Assembly: GCA_963555705.1 (NCBI GenBank)
Contig: OY743177.1
Span: 1,178,001 to 1,242,000, forward strand
DNA length: 64,000 nucleotides
Source: Ligustrum vulgare
Lineage: Eukaryota > Streptophyta > Magnoliopsida > Lamiales > Oleaceae
Direction of reading: 5' to 3'
Shown here: positions 35,373-47,668 of the stretch, piece by piece
Numbering within the stretch: the first letter of the stretch is position 1
How the letters are laid out: each line of letters opens with the position of its first letter
Notes under the pieces: model-generated
What the model was told of the DNA's origin: nothing
Database searches by the model: none
What the model saw: the letters and a program-made list of their open reading frames with translations, nothing else
Position numbers and translations under genes: made by a program

Positions 35373-36183
35373 GTCAAATTCCACTTCAACGAGGCACAGC
35401 GTTGTCACATGATTGTATGAAATCGCTAGTTAATTATGATGAGGATTGCACCAAATACTAATTAGCCATGTGTATTCGTCATGCATGAAATTGTTGAAAA
35501 CAAGGGACTCTTATAAAGCCCACACGGCGATCACTGTATTATTTTTGAAATCCATACAAACTCAGACGTAAGTGCCTCAGACATTGTCATATGAACCAAA
35601 GTTCTAAAAACGATAAATTAGTTCGTACATACGGGGTGCTCTTTCGCGCAAAATATTAAATGTTTCCGCAAAGTGGTTGATACTTTCATGCATACACTTA
35701 AGCAAAACGCTCACAAGACATATGCGTGCTAAATACTGTGGATTCAAACGTAAAAGTCCCTATATTATTTCTGTTGTAAAAACATAAGCGCACGTCGTTG
35801 AAATTATAGATTGAAAATAGGCACGCCACAAACAGAAGTTAATGCAAATTTGTAAGAGGTGTTACTAAATGTAAGGTAAAAGTTGCTCAAAAGTTGGTCG
35901 ACATCAGATTTAACCAGCAAGCGTGAACGCATTAAGCTCCTTAAATCTGAGGGACTAGACATTTACAGACATTTACAGATACCCGCATATCGTCATACAA
36001 TTACGAACTACTCGCACTTGGAAATACTCATGTTTAAGCAGTAAAGAAAAACGTTGCGGCACCAAAATATGAATAAACTGCTCCATTCATAAAAATGAGA
36101 CATGTACAATATGAAGTGCCGGGGGACTTACAAAAAGAGAAGAAGAAAACAAAAAAACTAAAGCTAACAAATGCAGAAGAGGA
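35373..36183. other. Non-coding spacer of the gypsy element
   Basis: Between integrase end and the antisense ORF. It contains GAGGGACTAGACATTTACAGAC, given here only as its core ACTAGACATTTACAGAC, with a short direct repeat ACATTTACAG. No coding seen. Confidence 0.6.
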
Positions 36184-39043
36184 CTATTGTGGAGGAAGGA
36201 CATCTTCCAAGGGGCCTTTATCAGACACGCCCAGAGAATCCGCAGGATTACCTTGAGGCTCGGGGTAAAAAGCCTCAATGGAGGACAGGTCCAGTGTCAG
36301 AAAAGCTTCCTTCACATCCCCTAAGGCCATTCTGGCCCCCAAGTTCCCAAAGACCCTCTGCATAGCCTCGTATTTCGGGGTATCTTCGAAAGTATCCTTG
36401 AAGTTCTGAACTGCCTTAGAAACTTCTTCACCCAGAACCTCCTGCACCCTAGCCGCAATGGTATGCTCCAAGGCCTCAGAAATCCTGGAGTCAATATGTT
36501 TCTCCAGGGAAGTGTAGTCCTCCTCAGCTTTCTTCCTAGCCTCCAGCTCCCTCCTCAGCTTTTCATTTACTTCTGCCACTTCGGCTTCTAACTTCGACTT
36601 GGCTACATTAACGACGGCTAGGGCCTCAGAGGCAATAGACTGTGCACGATTGGAATCATCCAATTTTTTGCATAAGGCCGCCACGTCTGATTCATAGGCA
36701 TGGAGGTCATGCTTCAATTTGTCATTGTCCTCTTGGAGGCGCTTCGCATTAGCCCTCTCTTCTGAAGAAGATTTGCGGGCTATGGACAGCTGGGCCTTAA
36801 GGTCATTAATCTCCTTGAGCATATTGTCAGCGTGACGGAGAGCAGTCTCAGCATCCCTCTTATCCCGTTGAGCTACCTCCACGGAGGACTCTACCTCTTC
36901 AATGAGAGCTAGAGTTGTGACGTTCATAGCTTTGGCAGTGAGCAGCTTCCGAGACGGAGTAGCACTGGAGGAAAAGGCGGCCCAACCCTATGTCCAAAAC
37001 TGTTCGGTAATTAAGGCCGCCCTGGCTGGAGGCGAACTGGGTGAGGCGAACAATGAAGGGTTGAAAGTGACATCTCTGGGGAGGATGCTGGTTTTAATAT
37101 GCTTAAGCTCTTCCGCCCCTTCTGGGCATGGGCACGGATGACTCGTCCTCCAGTTCCTCGATCATTGATGGCGGAAGTGCGGAAGTGGACTCCTTGCCTT
37201 TTCCCCTTCTGAGCCTTTTTAAGGGAGCAGGCTCCTCCTCAAGTGCTTGCTCAGAAATGTCCTCGGACAAGGAAGGTGGCACTGGGGCATCCTTAGTCTC
37301 CCTGCCCCTCTTGGGTCCGCCTCTATCCGACCTATTCCCTTTCCCTTTGAAGACGCCTTTTTCAGGATCGGCCTCTCCAGCAATGTTGGGTTGTTGGGGA
37401 CCCACTGGCAGCAAAGTGGGTGGTGGCAGTAGAGCTGGGAGAGGGCCCTGAAGTTGGGCAGTAGACTTCTCAGACACTTCTCTTGCCACCCCAATTTGCA
37501 GGTCGGCCAAGACCGCTTCTGCTTTCTTTCAACCTCGCTCCCATGGCACAGAGCCGGAGGAACCTTCGTAGCCATGATGCCCTTTAAAGAAATCTTTGGG
37601 AATTCTTTGGAATCTAGTAAGGAAAGGAGGACAATGGGGGTTATATAAAAAAAAAAAAAAAAAAGAACAAACACAAGATGTAACAACAATAAGGAGGCGA
37701 ACTTACTCATAGCTCGCATAAGACCGTGTTTAACGAATAATTTGTTCTGTTGTATGACCCCTTGGAAAGTGCCCTTGTAGGCAAATAGACGCCTCACTGC
37801 CGCTAGATCCGCGTCAGGGAGGAGATGGGAAAAAGTGTCCCCTTCCATAAGCCAATAATATGTTAAGAAGCAGTCAAGAAAAGTGAGTATGGATGAAAGA
37901 GCAAAAGACGCATGACACTTAAAGACTCTAAAGCAAATATAAGACTCACTAGGCAGGGAAAGAGTTCGGGGAACTGTAATTTCTGGACTAGGGTCCACAG
38001 GGGAACTCTGCCACTCCCCAGCAACCCAGAACCACTGGTTCCTCCAGTTCTTTATTGAGGTAGGGTGACCAGTAATAACGGGAGTATAAGAACCTCTGGG
38101 GGACAAATAATACCAATCCTTGACATCCGATCTCACGTCTCTCTCCCTCCAAACTGATTTCTTCAAAGTATAGAGAGTGTGAATGATGTGCAGTGAGATG
38201 GGATGATCCGGGTTGACCTCTTGCCACGCCAACCAAGTCCCCACAGCCTGAGTCCAAAAATTGGGGGCCAGCTGGTAGGGGCACAAGTTATAGCTCCTAA
38301 GCAGTGCCCTGAAAAAGGGATGCAGGGGGAGCCTCATCCCGCAAGAAAGGGCATCGTGGCATATAGCCGCCTGGCCCGGGGGAGGGCTGCAAGGTCGGCA
38401 GGAAGGGGTAGGGAGCACCAGATGGACCCCTTCTGGCAACCTGAATTTTGTCGAAGCCGAGGCCAAATCGATCCTTCGGATTTCAGTAGCAACCTCACTG
38501 CTTTCCCATGACTCTGGGTTTGGATCGGGGTCGATATGGTAGCCCGAAACTTTGTTGACCTGGTCAACCCAATCTTCTACTTGAGCGATCTCCTCAGCAG
38601 TCAAGCCCAACTCTTCCCTATGCGCCCTAAACGGTGCCCTAACGATCAAGCCGAGGTCCTGGTGACCTGAAGAGGAGCCCGCCGCCATTTCTCCTCCCAA
38701 GTCCCTGTCTCGTTTGCTTCGAAGTTCCCTAAGCGCGGATTCCTCCTCGGATGACAGATGAGCCATGTAGTTCTGGTGTTTTTCTTCTTCGCTGTCAGAA
38801 TCACTCAAATAAATTATGTCACTGGTTTTCCTATTTCTCCTCTTAACCTGCTCCCTAAAGAAACGGGAACTAAAAACCGATAAAGAGATGGGGCAGAAAC
38901 CTCTGATGGGAACCGCCATCGCTAACATTTCCTGTGAACCCGTTCCCCCAACTCTTTCCATTTTTGCCTTTTGTTTTAAAGGAGAGTCAGACTCAGCAAA
39001 AGAAAAACAAAGTGCAAAAACAGAATTCTCAAACCCACAATGA
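36184..39043 (-). pseudogene. Antisense ORF of the gypsy element (Transposase_28-like, coiled coil)
   Basis: On the strand opposite pol. The N-terminal half (39043 to about 37950) reads through LPLHPFFRALLRSYNLCPYQ, HIIHTLYTLKK, KDWYYLSPRG and GHPTSIKNWRNQWFWV, a layout typical of the plant Transposase_28 ('putative gypsy type transposon') family. Two probable introns follow (donors GTGAGT after TLSLP and GTAAGT after MRAM). A charged region (37510-37103) leads to a 247-residue coiled-coil-rich C-terminus (36927-36184; KLEAEVAEVNEKLRRELEAR). I see a frameshift near 37110, a TAG near 36990 and a likely frame change near 37530. The start is uncertain; MERVGG (39 kb) or MAHLSSEEE are candidates. 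Function unknown. Confidence 0.75.
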
Positions 39044-39665
39044 GAAACTAAAAATAAGAAAGTCTTGCATATACAGGGATCAAGAGATTTACCTTCAAAA
39101 GAAGAATGCTTGACACTGTGCACTTGAAATGAAAAACTCGCCAAGGAAAACTGTGGAACGTTAAGGGTGGATGCTGGGTAGAAAACCCTTGAAGAAAAGA
39201 CACGAAACTGGCAAGGAAGAGAGAGACGGCGCAAGTTTTCGCGAAAGTATGGCTGCAAAGATTCTAAGAAAATGGTAAAAGGTGAAATGGTAAAATGAAG
39301 AAGGATTTATAGGCATCCTAACGGTCTAGATTCCTTGAGTTTCGTGAACCGCATGATTAATGTGGGTAACCCATGCTCCTTGGAAAATGGGCTAATCAAA
39401 GCGCCAGCCGTCAAAGGGAGAGACAAAACCGTTCAGCTACCACGGTGAATGCCACGCGCTGTGAAATGCTACCCCCCTCCCATTTCATGCGTATATTTCT
39501 TGGAAATAAATACCAATAGCCCATCCGAATTGAGTACGCCGCCTAAGAAACGCGCTGACATGATCATAGCCATCAGGGAGCGGAAATCCGAGGCGGAAGG
39601 TCGGCTATAAAATCATAGCAAATCCTACACGACCATGAATGATCCCTTCGGATTTGAGGGATTAG

Positions 39666-40336
39666 TGTTGATTCCGAGCCCAAAGAAAGGTACAGTGATC
39701 CACCAGCTAAGGCCCAATAGTGGCCCAGCGGACCCCGACCCACCGTTAAAGGCCTTAAAGTATCACCTGGGATGATTTTCGAGGTGGTACGCCAAGCAAA
39801 CCTCTTTAGCTGACCTGGTTAACGCACCAGCCGATGTGTTTTATATTCAGCCGGGGCTCTTTATGGCGTTGGCCAGAAGAGAGATAGAGTCAGTGATGTG
39901 ACACTGCCTTTACCAAGACGTGACAGACGCCCATCCCCTACGAAATGTAGCAATGATTACGGTTGAAAAGCAAGGTTGTCACTTCCATGAGCTAGGGTGA
40001 TGACAAGTGTAAAGTATGCCACGTGTCGCAATCCGAGACAAGAAGTTTCACTATAAATGAAGCACAATTGTCTCAAAGTAGGGGGTTAGCAATTTCTCAC
40101 TCTTAACTCTATACTTCTCTCACTCCTTTTTCTCTCTTCTACACATTTATATTTCCCGCACCCAATATACATTTGCCCAAAATGAGTACTGACTTAGGTA
40201 TCGGAGTGCAAACGGGAGCCACCTCGACCCCCTTTGCAAACTGATTGTTTGTCACAGTGCGCAGGAGATCCACGTGTTCAAGAGGGAGGAGCTGAGACGT
40301 GTTGGTCCAAGGTCCATCCGGATTTTGTGGTCAACA
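39666..40336 (+). repeat. 3' LTR of the gypsy element
   Basis: 671 bp, TG...CA, followed by ATTTT. The purine-rich stretch GATTTGAGGGATTAG just before it is the probable polypurine tract. Confidence 0.92.
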
Positions 40337-40341
40337 ATTTT

Positions 40342-41290
40342 GATTCTTCTTGTTACAAAATTCTTAATGGTGTAATAAACTTCCCTTTGAAAAAAAAATA
40401 AAATAAAAGAAAAAAAAATTCATGCAAGTAAGATTTCAATATCAAAATTATAAAAATGTGTCAAACAAGAACTTCGTTCATATAAAATTGATCATAAAAT
40501 GTCGGCAAACCCATACGAAATATTCCTTGCATTCGAACCTAACCTCTTGTGCTTATTAGTTTGAAACAAAATATTCCAAATAAAATATTATTAGACTATT
40601 ATCTATTTCTGAGTAATTTTAATGGTTTCTGTATCATACCTTTTTTTGAGAATCACATTTTATATTTTTGTTAATAATAAAATTATACTATTCAAAACAG
40701 TAATCTCACTGAATAATGTGCGACAATTTTCGTCTAATCATTGACAAATTTGCAAATTTAAAGTCCTTATTTTGGCCACGTCTTGGCACAAATCTGTCTA
40801 CTCGTATTGAGAAAAAGCAAATAGTTATACGTGTGTACATTTATATTGGAGTCTAAGTACTAGAATAATGCAATGATAAACGACGAAGGGATTTTAATTT
40901 TTTTCTTTTCTTTTTCTTTTTGGGTCTATTTACTCTCCGAATAACACATGTATGATTTTATTGAATTAAAATTCAATTGAACAACTTAACTTATTATGAC
41001 AACATGAGATTCATTTTCTATTGTAATTATGACAAGAGGAAATTACACCCTAACCTAGTTTTTAACTTCACATTTCAACAAACAAGTTTATCCCTTTTTT
41101 ATTCAAAATTCAGGTCATAATTCTTTTTAAATATAAAATAAATAATAATGGTTATTATTATTATTATTCAACCTCACATAAAACTAGCAGATGCACACCC
41201 AAATGCAAATTGATTCAAGTCCAATACATATTCCAAACATATTTTCTACCCTTCTCCACCGACCCCAATCCCCATTCGTTGAGAAGAGTA
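40342..41290. other. Intergenic, AT-rich
   Basis: No gene or clear repeat seen apart from short A- and ATT-runs (about 41150). Confidence 0.6.
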
Positions 41291-41324
41291 GTTGCAGGAT
41301 TATGGAGATCTGTATTGTATTGTT

Positions 41325-42045
41325 AATGCAGGTGGTGGTGTGCTTCCCACTGTGAAGAGGCAGAGGTTTCAGAGGATAACGACGGTGAAGAGGTGGAATC
41401 GCAATGGCGTGACTGTTGAGTCTCTGACCGCGATGAGTTGCAATACGGTCGTTGTGCGACGGTCACGGGGTCACTGTGCGGTTTTGGTGTGTGTGAGTTG
41501 TAGTTGGTGGTGTGCGTTCGTGCGTGCGGTGCAGGTGGTTTATGCACGATGATATTTTGTGTAACGATACACTGATCTTTGTGTGGTGCGGTGGTGATAG
41601 TGTGTTCGCGACGGTGGTGTGTAATGTGTGCGAAAGGGTGGTGTGCAGAATGGTGGTTTGTGGTGGCGATTCAAGGTGGATAGATGTCTACAATTGTGTG
41701 TTGGTGGTTCTAGTGCACGTTGATCAATCGCCATTCAATTTCACACCAGATCTGAGTTCGATACTCCAAAGTTCGGTGGTGTGCAGAACAGTGGTTTGTG
41801 GTAGTGTTGGCAGTGGTGTATGTGGTGGTGGTGTGGCAGCGACAGCGACGGCGGTGGTGTTGGTGATAGTGGGTAGTGCTGATGGTGGCGACGGTGGTGG
41901 CGATGTCGGTGTATTCGTGTTTCGCAGTGTGTGCATGATGGTGTTTGTGATGGTGGTTTTGTTGGTGGTAATTGGCGACAATTGGGGTGATGGTTTAAGT
42001 AGTTGGTGGTGGTGTAGGTGGTTGGTGGTGAAATATAAGATGAAA
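41325..42045. repeat. G/T-rich tract on the plus strand
   Basis: About 700 bp dominated by GGTGGT, GTGTGTG and GATGGTGG words with few A or C. Long open frames on both strands (Val/Cys/Gly-rich on plus, His/Thr/Pro-rich on minus) follow from the composition, and I see no protein family in them. Confidence 0.7.
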
Positions 42046-42059
42046 TTGTGAATAGTATT

Positions 42060-42870
42060 CAGATTGTGACAAAATAATTTGTAATTGTGACTCATAATTT
42101 TAACTTGTGACCAATTATTTTAAAATTTGTAACGTAAAATAAGTTGTGACTTTAAAATTTTGTAAATTGTGATTGTGAAATAAGTTGTGATCGATAAATG
42201 AGACATGATCTTCGAAATTTGTGATCAAAAAATAAGTTGTGATTTATCAAATTTGTAATTTGTGATCGTGAAATAAATTGTGACCAATAAAATTCGTGAT
42301 TTGTGACGATAAATAAGTTATGACTTACAAAATTTGTAATTTGTGATAAAGAAATAAGTTGTGATCCATAAAATTCGTGATTTTTGATTGACAAATAAGT
42401 TTTGACTTACAAAATTCATAATTGTAACCGAGAAATAAGTTGTGACTTATAAAATTCGTAATTGTGACCGAGAAATAAGTTGTGACTTATAAAATTTGTA
42501 ATTGTGACCGAGAAATAAGTCGTGACTTATAAAATTTGTAATTGTGACCGAGAAATAAGTCGCGATCAAATATTTATGACTGAGAAATTAGTTGTGAACT
42601 ATATTTATGATCAAGAAATAAGTTGTGACCTTTAATATTTGTAATTTGTGAGCAAATAATAATGTGACAGATTAATATGATAATTTGTGATTGAGAATAA
42701 ATCGTGACATATAAATTTATTATTTGTGATCGATAATTAAGTCGTGACCAAACAATTTTATAATTTTTGATCGAAAAATTTCATAATTTGTGACCTATAA
42801 AATTTGTGATTTGTGTCTGTGACCATAAATTGTATAATTGTAACCTCAACCTACTCAATTACAAATTTTT
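42060..42870. repeat. Degenerate 40-bp minisatellite
   Basis: The core is at 42424-42550, with nearly perfect units of ATTGTGACCGAGAAATAAGT plus TGTGACTTATAAAATTTGTA (40 bp). Outward units are more diverged and vary in length. The open frame on the minus strand (42152-42394) is a repeat artefact. Confidence 0.88.
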
Positions 42871-42963
42871 TAATTAAAAACTTGATTTTTATATTAAAAT
42901 CACAATTTTTTTAAATTTTAAATTCCATCTTTTAAGCTCATTACATTTATATTTAACCCTTAT

Positions 42964-44027
42964 ATCAAAGGTGACTATATTGCCACTACAAAAATTATTT
43001 TCTACACCACAATTTAAAAAAAAAAATCAATTTATAAAATAGACATATATAAAATTACATAAATGACCTTCTATTTTTCCTCCTAATTTTATGTACACCA
43101 CAGCTACTACTCTCCGTCTCTGAAGTCTTCTTCTAATTCCTAATCATTGTATCTTTCCTTTAATCAATAAGCTCAAACACAATAATTCAAATCCAACCAT
43201 GGCCTCCTATGAGAATTCAATTCAGTTGAATGGTTAATGGGAATACTAAATAGCAGTGGTAGAGAATTCAAACCCAAGCTAAAATCACTTCTATGGTAAT
43301 TGAATTCTCACTAGCAGCGTTATCAATTTCTCTACCCACTAATTTCAATTCAGTGGTAGAGAATTCAATCCCAACCGCTTGTTTTTATTCCGCTGTATTT
43401 GAATTGGGATACTGAAGAAGGATAGTGGGATTTCTGGAGAAATTTTAACAATATTTGAAGGGATTTTTGAACAAGACGAATACGTGAGCATAGAGAAACT
43501 CATTTGCTATTGACTGTGTTTTTGTCTCAAGATCACTCAATAGAATATAACATTTTAGGGAAAAATAATAGAATACCAAAAATTAAATTTTCAGTGAAAT
43601 TATCCAAAGGGATTCCATTTCTATATTGAAACATGTGCAAGTTATGAAAAATAATTTTGTTGATATACTCGTTCTCGAACAAATTAGATATCTGATATCA
43701 GTAAAAAAAAGTCTCGTGTTGACTGCTTGAAATTACACCTTTTTTATCTGTCTATTTCTTTCAATAATGATAATTTAGGGTTCAAATCTCACAGAATTTG
43801 AGAATTTCCGTCAAGTATAGTTATTACAAATCAGTGAAGAACACGAGTTTCTTGACGACATTTAGTCTCAATCGCAACTTTTTGAATCTCATAGCCATCG
43901 GCTCCCTCTTTGTAGTGTGGATAATTACAATAATGGTGTCCACTGCCTCCAGGCCCTCTACCTTGATGCCATCAGTCCAGTGAGGGAGAAGGGGAATTTG
44001 GGCTGCGCTTGCGCGCGCGCACACACA

Positions 44028-44068
<41 letters not shown>

Positions 44069-44150
44069 GGTATATTTGTATATGTAATGTGGTGTATGTA
44101 TAAAAATTATATTTTATTAGTGGTGGTAATATAATATAGTGTATTGAATG
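42964..44150. other. Region bounded by imperfect inverted repeats
   Basis: CCACTACAAAAATTATTTTC and CTACACCAC at the left recur in inverse form at about 44090-44135 (GTGGTGTATG, ATTAGTGGTGG). The left arm also matches, inverted, 10658-10775. It could be a non-autonomous transposon of about 1.2 kb. No coding recognised, and no target duplication was fixed. Confidence 0.3.
44030..44063. repeat. (TA)n microsatellite
   Basis: A TA run preceded by GCGCGCGCACACACAC. Confidence 0.95.
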
Positions 44151-44529
44151 TAATTTGTGGTGATAATATATTTACTCTTATAACAATTCGATGCATTAAT
44201 AGTTGACTTTGTTCAAATCACACAAAAATTTCATATGGAGTAACTCTCTCTCTCTCTCTCTCTCACTCAAAATGCATATAATTAAAGTTCGATTAAACAT
44301 GTCGAGTGACCACCTTATATCTTATTCATCAAGCAAAATATCTAGAAATAAAAATGCCCACTAGAACTTTCATCATTGAGCAACTCTAAAAGATCAAGCT
44401 CGTCATGCGTGTGGACCGACCTACTTGAGACACACATCAACTTTTGAGGAGTTGAAACTTCAAATTATTTTATTACATAACTACCTGCATAATGATAAAT
44501 CCATTCTTTATATCTAATGGTCCTACTTA

Positions 44530-44940
44530 GAGTGGGTTAGATATTGTTTAAAAAGAATTTTTTTAAAATGAAAAGTGATTTTTTAGAGAATGAATTATTG
44601 AAATTTGGTAGTTAAATCTTGTAGACTTAACTTTTAATGAATGGTTGAGATTGAATACAGTAGGAAAAAAAAAAAGAAAACTTTAATGTAAACAATAAAC
44701 CAAACAAGGGCTTAATTATATTAATTTATTTTAACTAATTAATTGTTATTTGGGATTGCAATAATTTATGTTTGAAAGTCATAATGACTTCAAGAATTAA
44801 AAAAGCCTTGTTTGATAAATTTTTTAAACAAAGAATTTGATATTTTCGAGGTAAAATTTATGTTTGAAAAGTGGTATGTGAAAAAATGTGATTTAAAGAA
44901 ACATATTGTTTATAAACAATTTACCAAACACTTTAAAAGA
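44530..44940. mobile_element. Two MITE-like units
   Basis: 44530-44715 (GATATTGTTTAAAAAGAAT ... CCAAACAAGGGCTTA) resembles the sequence at 22740-22806 and 26150-26335. 44801-44940 (AGCCTTGTTTGATAAATT ... TTGTTTATAAACAATTTACC) resembles the family at 2507 and 7743. Ends are approximate. Confidence 0.45.
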
Positions 44941-46603
44941 CAGTCATGCAGGATCTTTACCTACCAAAATAATTAAATAAATTTCAAATTTAAATATTTA
45001 GCTATTTTTAGTACGAAGCTTCCAATTATTGGGTCACATTAATTGTAAAATTTTCATGACCTCTCACATTTATTTCAACACTTATTACTGGACTAGGTTC
45101 TGTTCCAGCTACATGTTTAGTACCATTCATCCCACTGAAAGAAGATAAATGAAAATAGAAGCTATATGTGAAAGGAACAGAATTCGAGTAAATTTCTTCG
45201 TAACACTTTGACTTTGATTGTGAAAACTTATTTTCAAATCTGTTCATATCTTACCCTATCCACCTAACACGTTCCTTTTAATTTTCTTTTGTTTCTTTGT
45301 CCACTTCAATTATTAGTTATGTTGATTAATTTTGGGACATTTCATTAAAACATTGACTAATTTAAGACTAATGGGTTAACAAAGATTAATCCATTTTGAT
45401 GAAACAAACAAATCTAGACATAAGATGTTGAAAATGAAATTTTAAATATATATAAACAAACTGTCCTTTTGAAACAATTTAATTAATGTATAGACGATGT
45501 AAGTTCGATAAAGTATTGGAACACACAGCAATTCATATTTAAATCTCACAATTACAGAAAAGTATTTACGTGTTAAAATTTAATTTGAACTAAATGCGAA
45601 TGAAATGCTTGTCGCTCTATAATCGATTAAACTTTTACATAAAGCGATTCAACATCAACTCATAAAGAGCACGAACAAAATCAGAAGAGAAGTATAGGTC
45701 TAATTTTATGAATGGTCACATTGAACCATGTCCAAACCGGTATACTAAATTCCCACGACAATGAAATACTACATTCCTAAAACTGAGGAATGTGGTCGTT
45801 TATGTGTGGTCCAAATACTTAATCTCACATGGGTCGTGTAAGTTTCACTATAATTCCTAGTAATGTCACATGCTATTCAGAAAATGACACTGTTTCAAGT
45901 AAAATGCAAGCGCCAGATTTACATATAAAGGAGCTAACAAACAAAGAAATATATAGGAAAAATTTATGAATCGATAAAGCTTCACTTTATGAGATTTTTT
46001 TACAATCATATAGAATTTCATTCACCAAACACTCTAAGTATTATAAGAAAAATATTCAACTTTACCAACTACAATTTCTACGTTTTTTTGTACAATCCAC
46101 AAAGAAAATCAAAAATCAAAAATTGAATGCTAGATTATAATTTTTCCTCTCAAAGTCACCATACATTAAAATAATGAATAACATCGTGTATTTATAGGAG
46201 CTAGAAGCAACTACTAAATAGAAGAGTCAAATTTTAATTCAATCAAGGCAAACGAAACTCTTTTCTAATACTAAAGGAAACCATAAAATTTATGCTAAAA
46301 AGAACTCAATTTTTATTTTAATTCTTTTTTTTTTTTTTTTGTAATAGAAGTCCTCCAAACTTAAAAACAAGACTAATTGAAAATATTTCAAACACATGAA
46401 ACAAGCATTTAATTAGAGTTAGAACTTGTTTGGGGCAATTATGTCAAGAATATTATATTACATTATGATTTGGTACAGATAGGCTTCTCTTCAAATATAC
46501 CATAATAAAACAACAAACGCTAAAAAGAAAAGATGCTGTAATAACCAGAACATGAAACTTATCTATAGATGCAGCAACCAATATTCCTGGCCATGCATTT
46601 CAA
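44941..46603. other. Intergenic, 3' of the DUF688 gene
   Basis: Mostly AT-rich. A 73-codon minus frame (45026-45247) has no recognised family and I do not call it a gene. Confidence 0.5.
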
Positions 46604-47230
46604 TTAACTGGGACGACGATTGAGAAGATAATGTGGGGTTGATCTTGGGAGATAAACGATTGATTCTGAAACTGTACAAGTTCTTTTGCAAGAAGAGTAC
46701 ATGTTAATGAATCCAAATCTATCACTTAATGTTCTTGAAGTCTTTGATCCCTTCCAAAGATTGATCCCAACCGTTTGATCATGATCATCTTTAGAACACT
46801 CCACTAATGCAGCCAAAAAAGGGTCCTTTCTAAAACTGTCACTCGACATGTACTTCTTTGGTGAAATTTCTTCTTGAATCTGTTTCTTGGAGGGATTTGG
46901 ATTTCCGGCCGGCGGCAATGGGAGGAGACTGGTGGCGCCACTACCCTTTTTGTTGGGACTTTTTTGTTTAGGAATTCCCGGGAGTTGCTCCCAAGAAAAT
47001 GGAACTCCCCCTGAGGATTTTAGAGGGTTGTTATTAGGGCCAAGTGAAGAAAATTCTTCATTGAAAGATTTTGATGAACCAAAGGATGAATCTAATGAAT
47101 CATGTGATGGTGAGGATGAAGAGAAGGACAGGGTCCGGCGAGTCGAGGCTGGCCAGAAAATGGGAGTCGAGTAAGGGTGTTCTGTTTCAGGTGAGACAGT
47201 TTGGGCGTGGGCATTGTTAGAAGCCATCAT
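46604..47230 (-). CDS. DUF688 family protein
   Basis: An intact single-exon 208-residue protein. It is Ser-rich at the N-terminus. The family core GGVPFSWEQLPGIPK is at about residues 74-88, a KDPFLAALVECSK block at about 134-146, and DRFGFINMYSSCKRTCTVSE at about 170-189, followed by SIVYLPRS. This arrangement is that of plant DUF688 proteins, whose biochemical role is not established. There is no signal peptide or membrane helix; the protein is Lys/Ser-rich, and a nuclear or cytosolic place would be a guess. The start is the first of two Mets (MMAS), and a TATA box lies about 50-65 bp upstream. Base composition is richer in G+C than the surroundings, as for a real gene. Confidence 0.85.
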   Translation of the reverse strand: MMASNNAHAQTVSPETEHPYSTPIFWPASTRRTLSFSSSSPSHDSLDSSFGSSKSFNEEFSSLGPNNNPLKSSGGVPFSWEQLPGIPKQKSPNKKGSGATSLLPLPPAGNPNPSKKQIQEEISPKKYMSSDSFRKDPFLAALVECSKDDHDQTVGINLWKGSKTSRTLSDRFGFINMYSSCKRTCTVSESIVYLPRSTPHYLLNRRPS

Positions 47231-47280
47231 AGGTTTTTGTGGAAGAAGAAGTTTAACTATCTTGGCTTGTACTCTTGCAG

Positions 47281-47297
47281 CCCATATATATATGCAG
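47281..47297 (-). promoter_or_regulatory. TATA box of the DUF688 gene
   Basis: The minus strand reads GCATATATATATGGGC, about 50-65 bp upstream of the ATG, with a purine/pyrimidine-mixed leader between. Confidence 0.6.
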
Positions 47298-47668
47298 GTT
47301 TTTTAAAGGGTAAATCCTAAAACTTGGTGAATGGAAATAAACAAATTAAGTCTGATTAAAATCTAGATTTTCAAAGTCAACATTCAATCTCAATCATATA
47401 TTTAATGAGTTACACAATTTTTCAATAACACATCTTGTCAGTTTTTATCAAAATCTACTAAAAATTTGATTTTAATCTTCACCAAATAAGGGCTAAGAAA
47501 AGGACCCATGAAAAATGAAAATAAAATTTCTATTGAAAATTAAATATGTCTATTATTATTATTATTATTATTATTTTTTATCATCAAATTATATATACAT
47601 TTAAATCAAATCTCCATTAAAAACTGACAAGACACACGAAAGCAATGAAATAATTCACTAGTAATATC

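Larger units (their letters stand above)
30695..40336 (+). mobile_element. Ty3-gypsy retrotransposon (Tat-like), full length but decayed
   Basis: Two LTRs (30695-31364, 39666-40336), each TGTTGATTCC...GGTCAACA, lie within the 5-bp duplication ATTTT (30690-30694 and 40337-40341). A primer site follows the left LTR. The plus strand holds RNase H and integrase remains. Gag, protease and reverse transcriptase are not recognisable. The minus strand holds a long extra ORF between pol and the right LTR. The RVT_3-type RNase H and antisense ORF are features known from Tat-lineage elements such as Grande; this placement is inference. Confidence 0.9.

Noticed and set aside
41292..42095. Long Val/Cys-rich (plus) and His/Thr/Pro-rich (minus) ORFs
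   Set aside because: Both are products of the GGTGGT/GTGTG composition. No start context or domain supports a gene.
42152..42394. 80-residue minus-strand ORF with repeated NHEFY/SQLIS words
   Set aside because: It is a translation of the 40-bp minisatellite.
45026..45247. 73-residue minus-strand ORF with somewhat protein-like composition
   Set aside because: It has no recognised motif, promoter or splice context; left as intergenic.
46887..47174. 95-residue plus-strand ORF
   Set aside because: It is antisense to the DUF688 gene.
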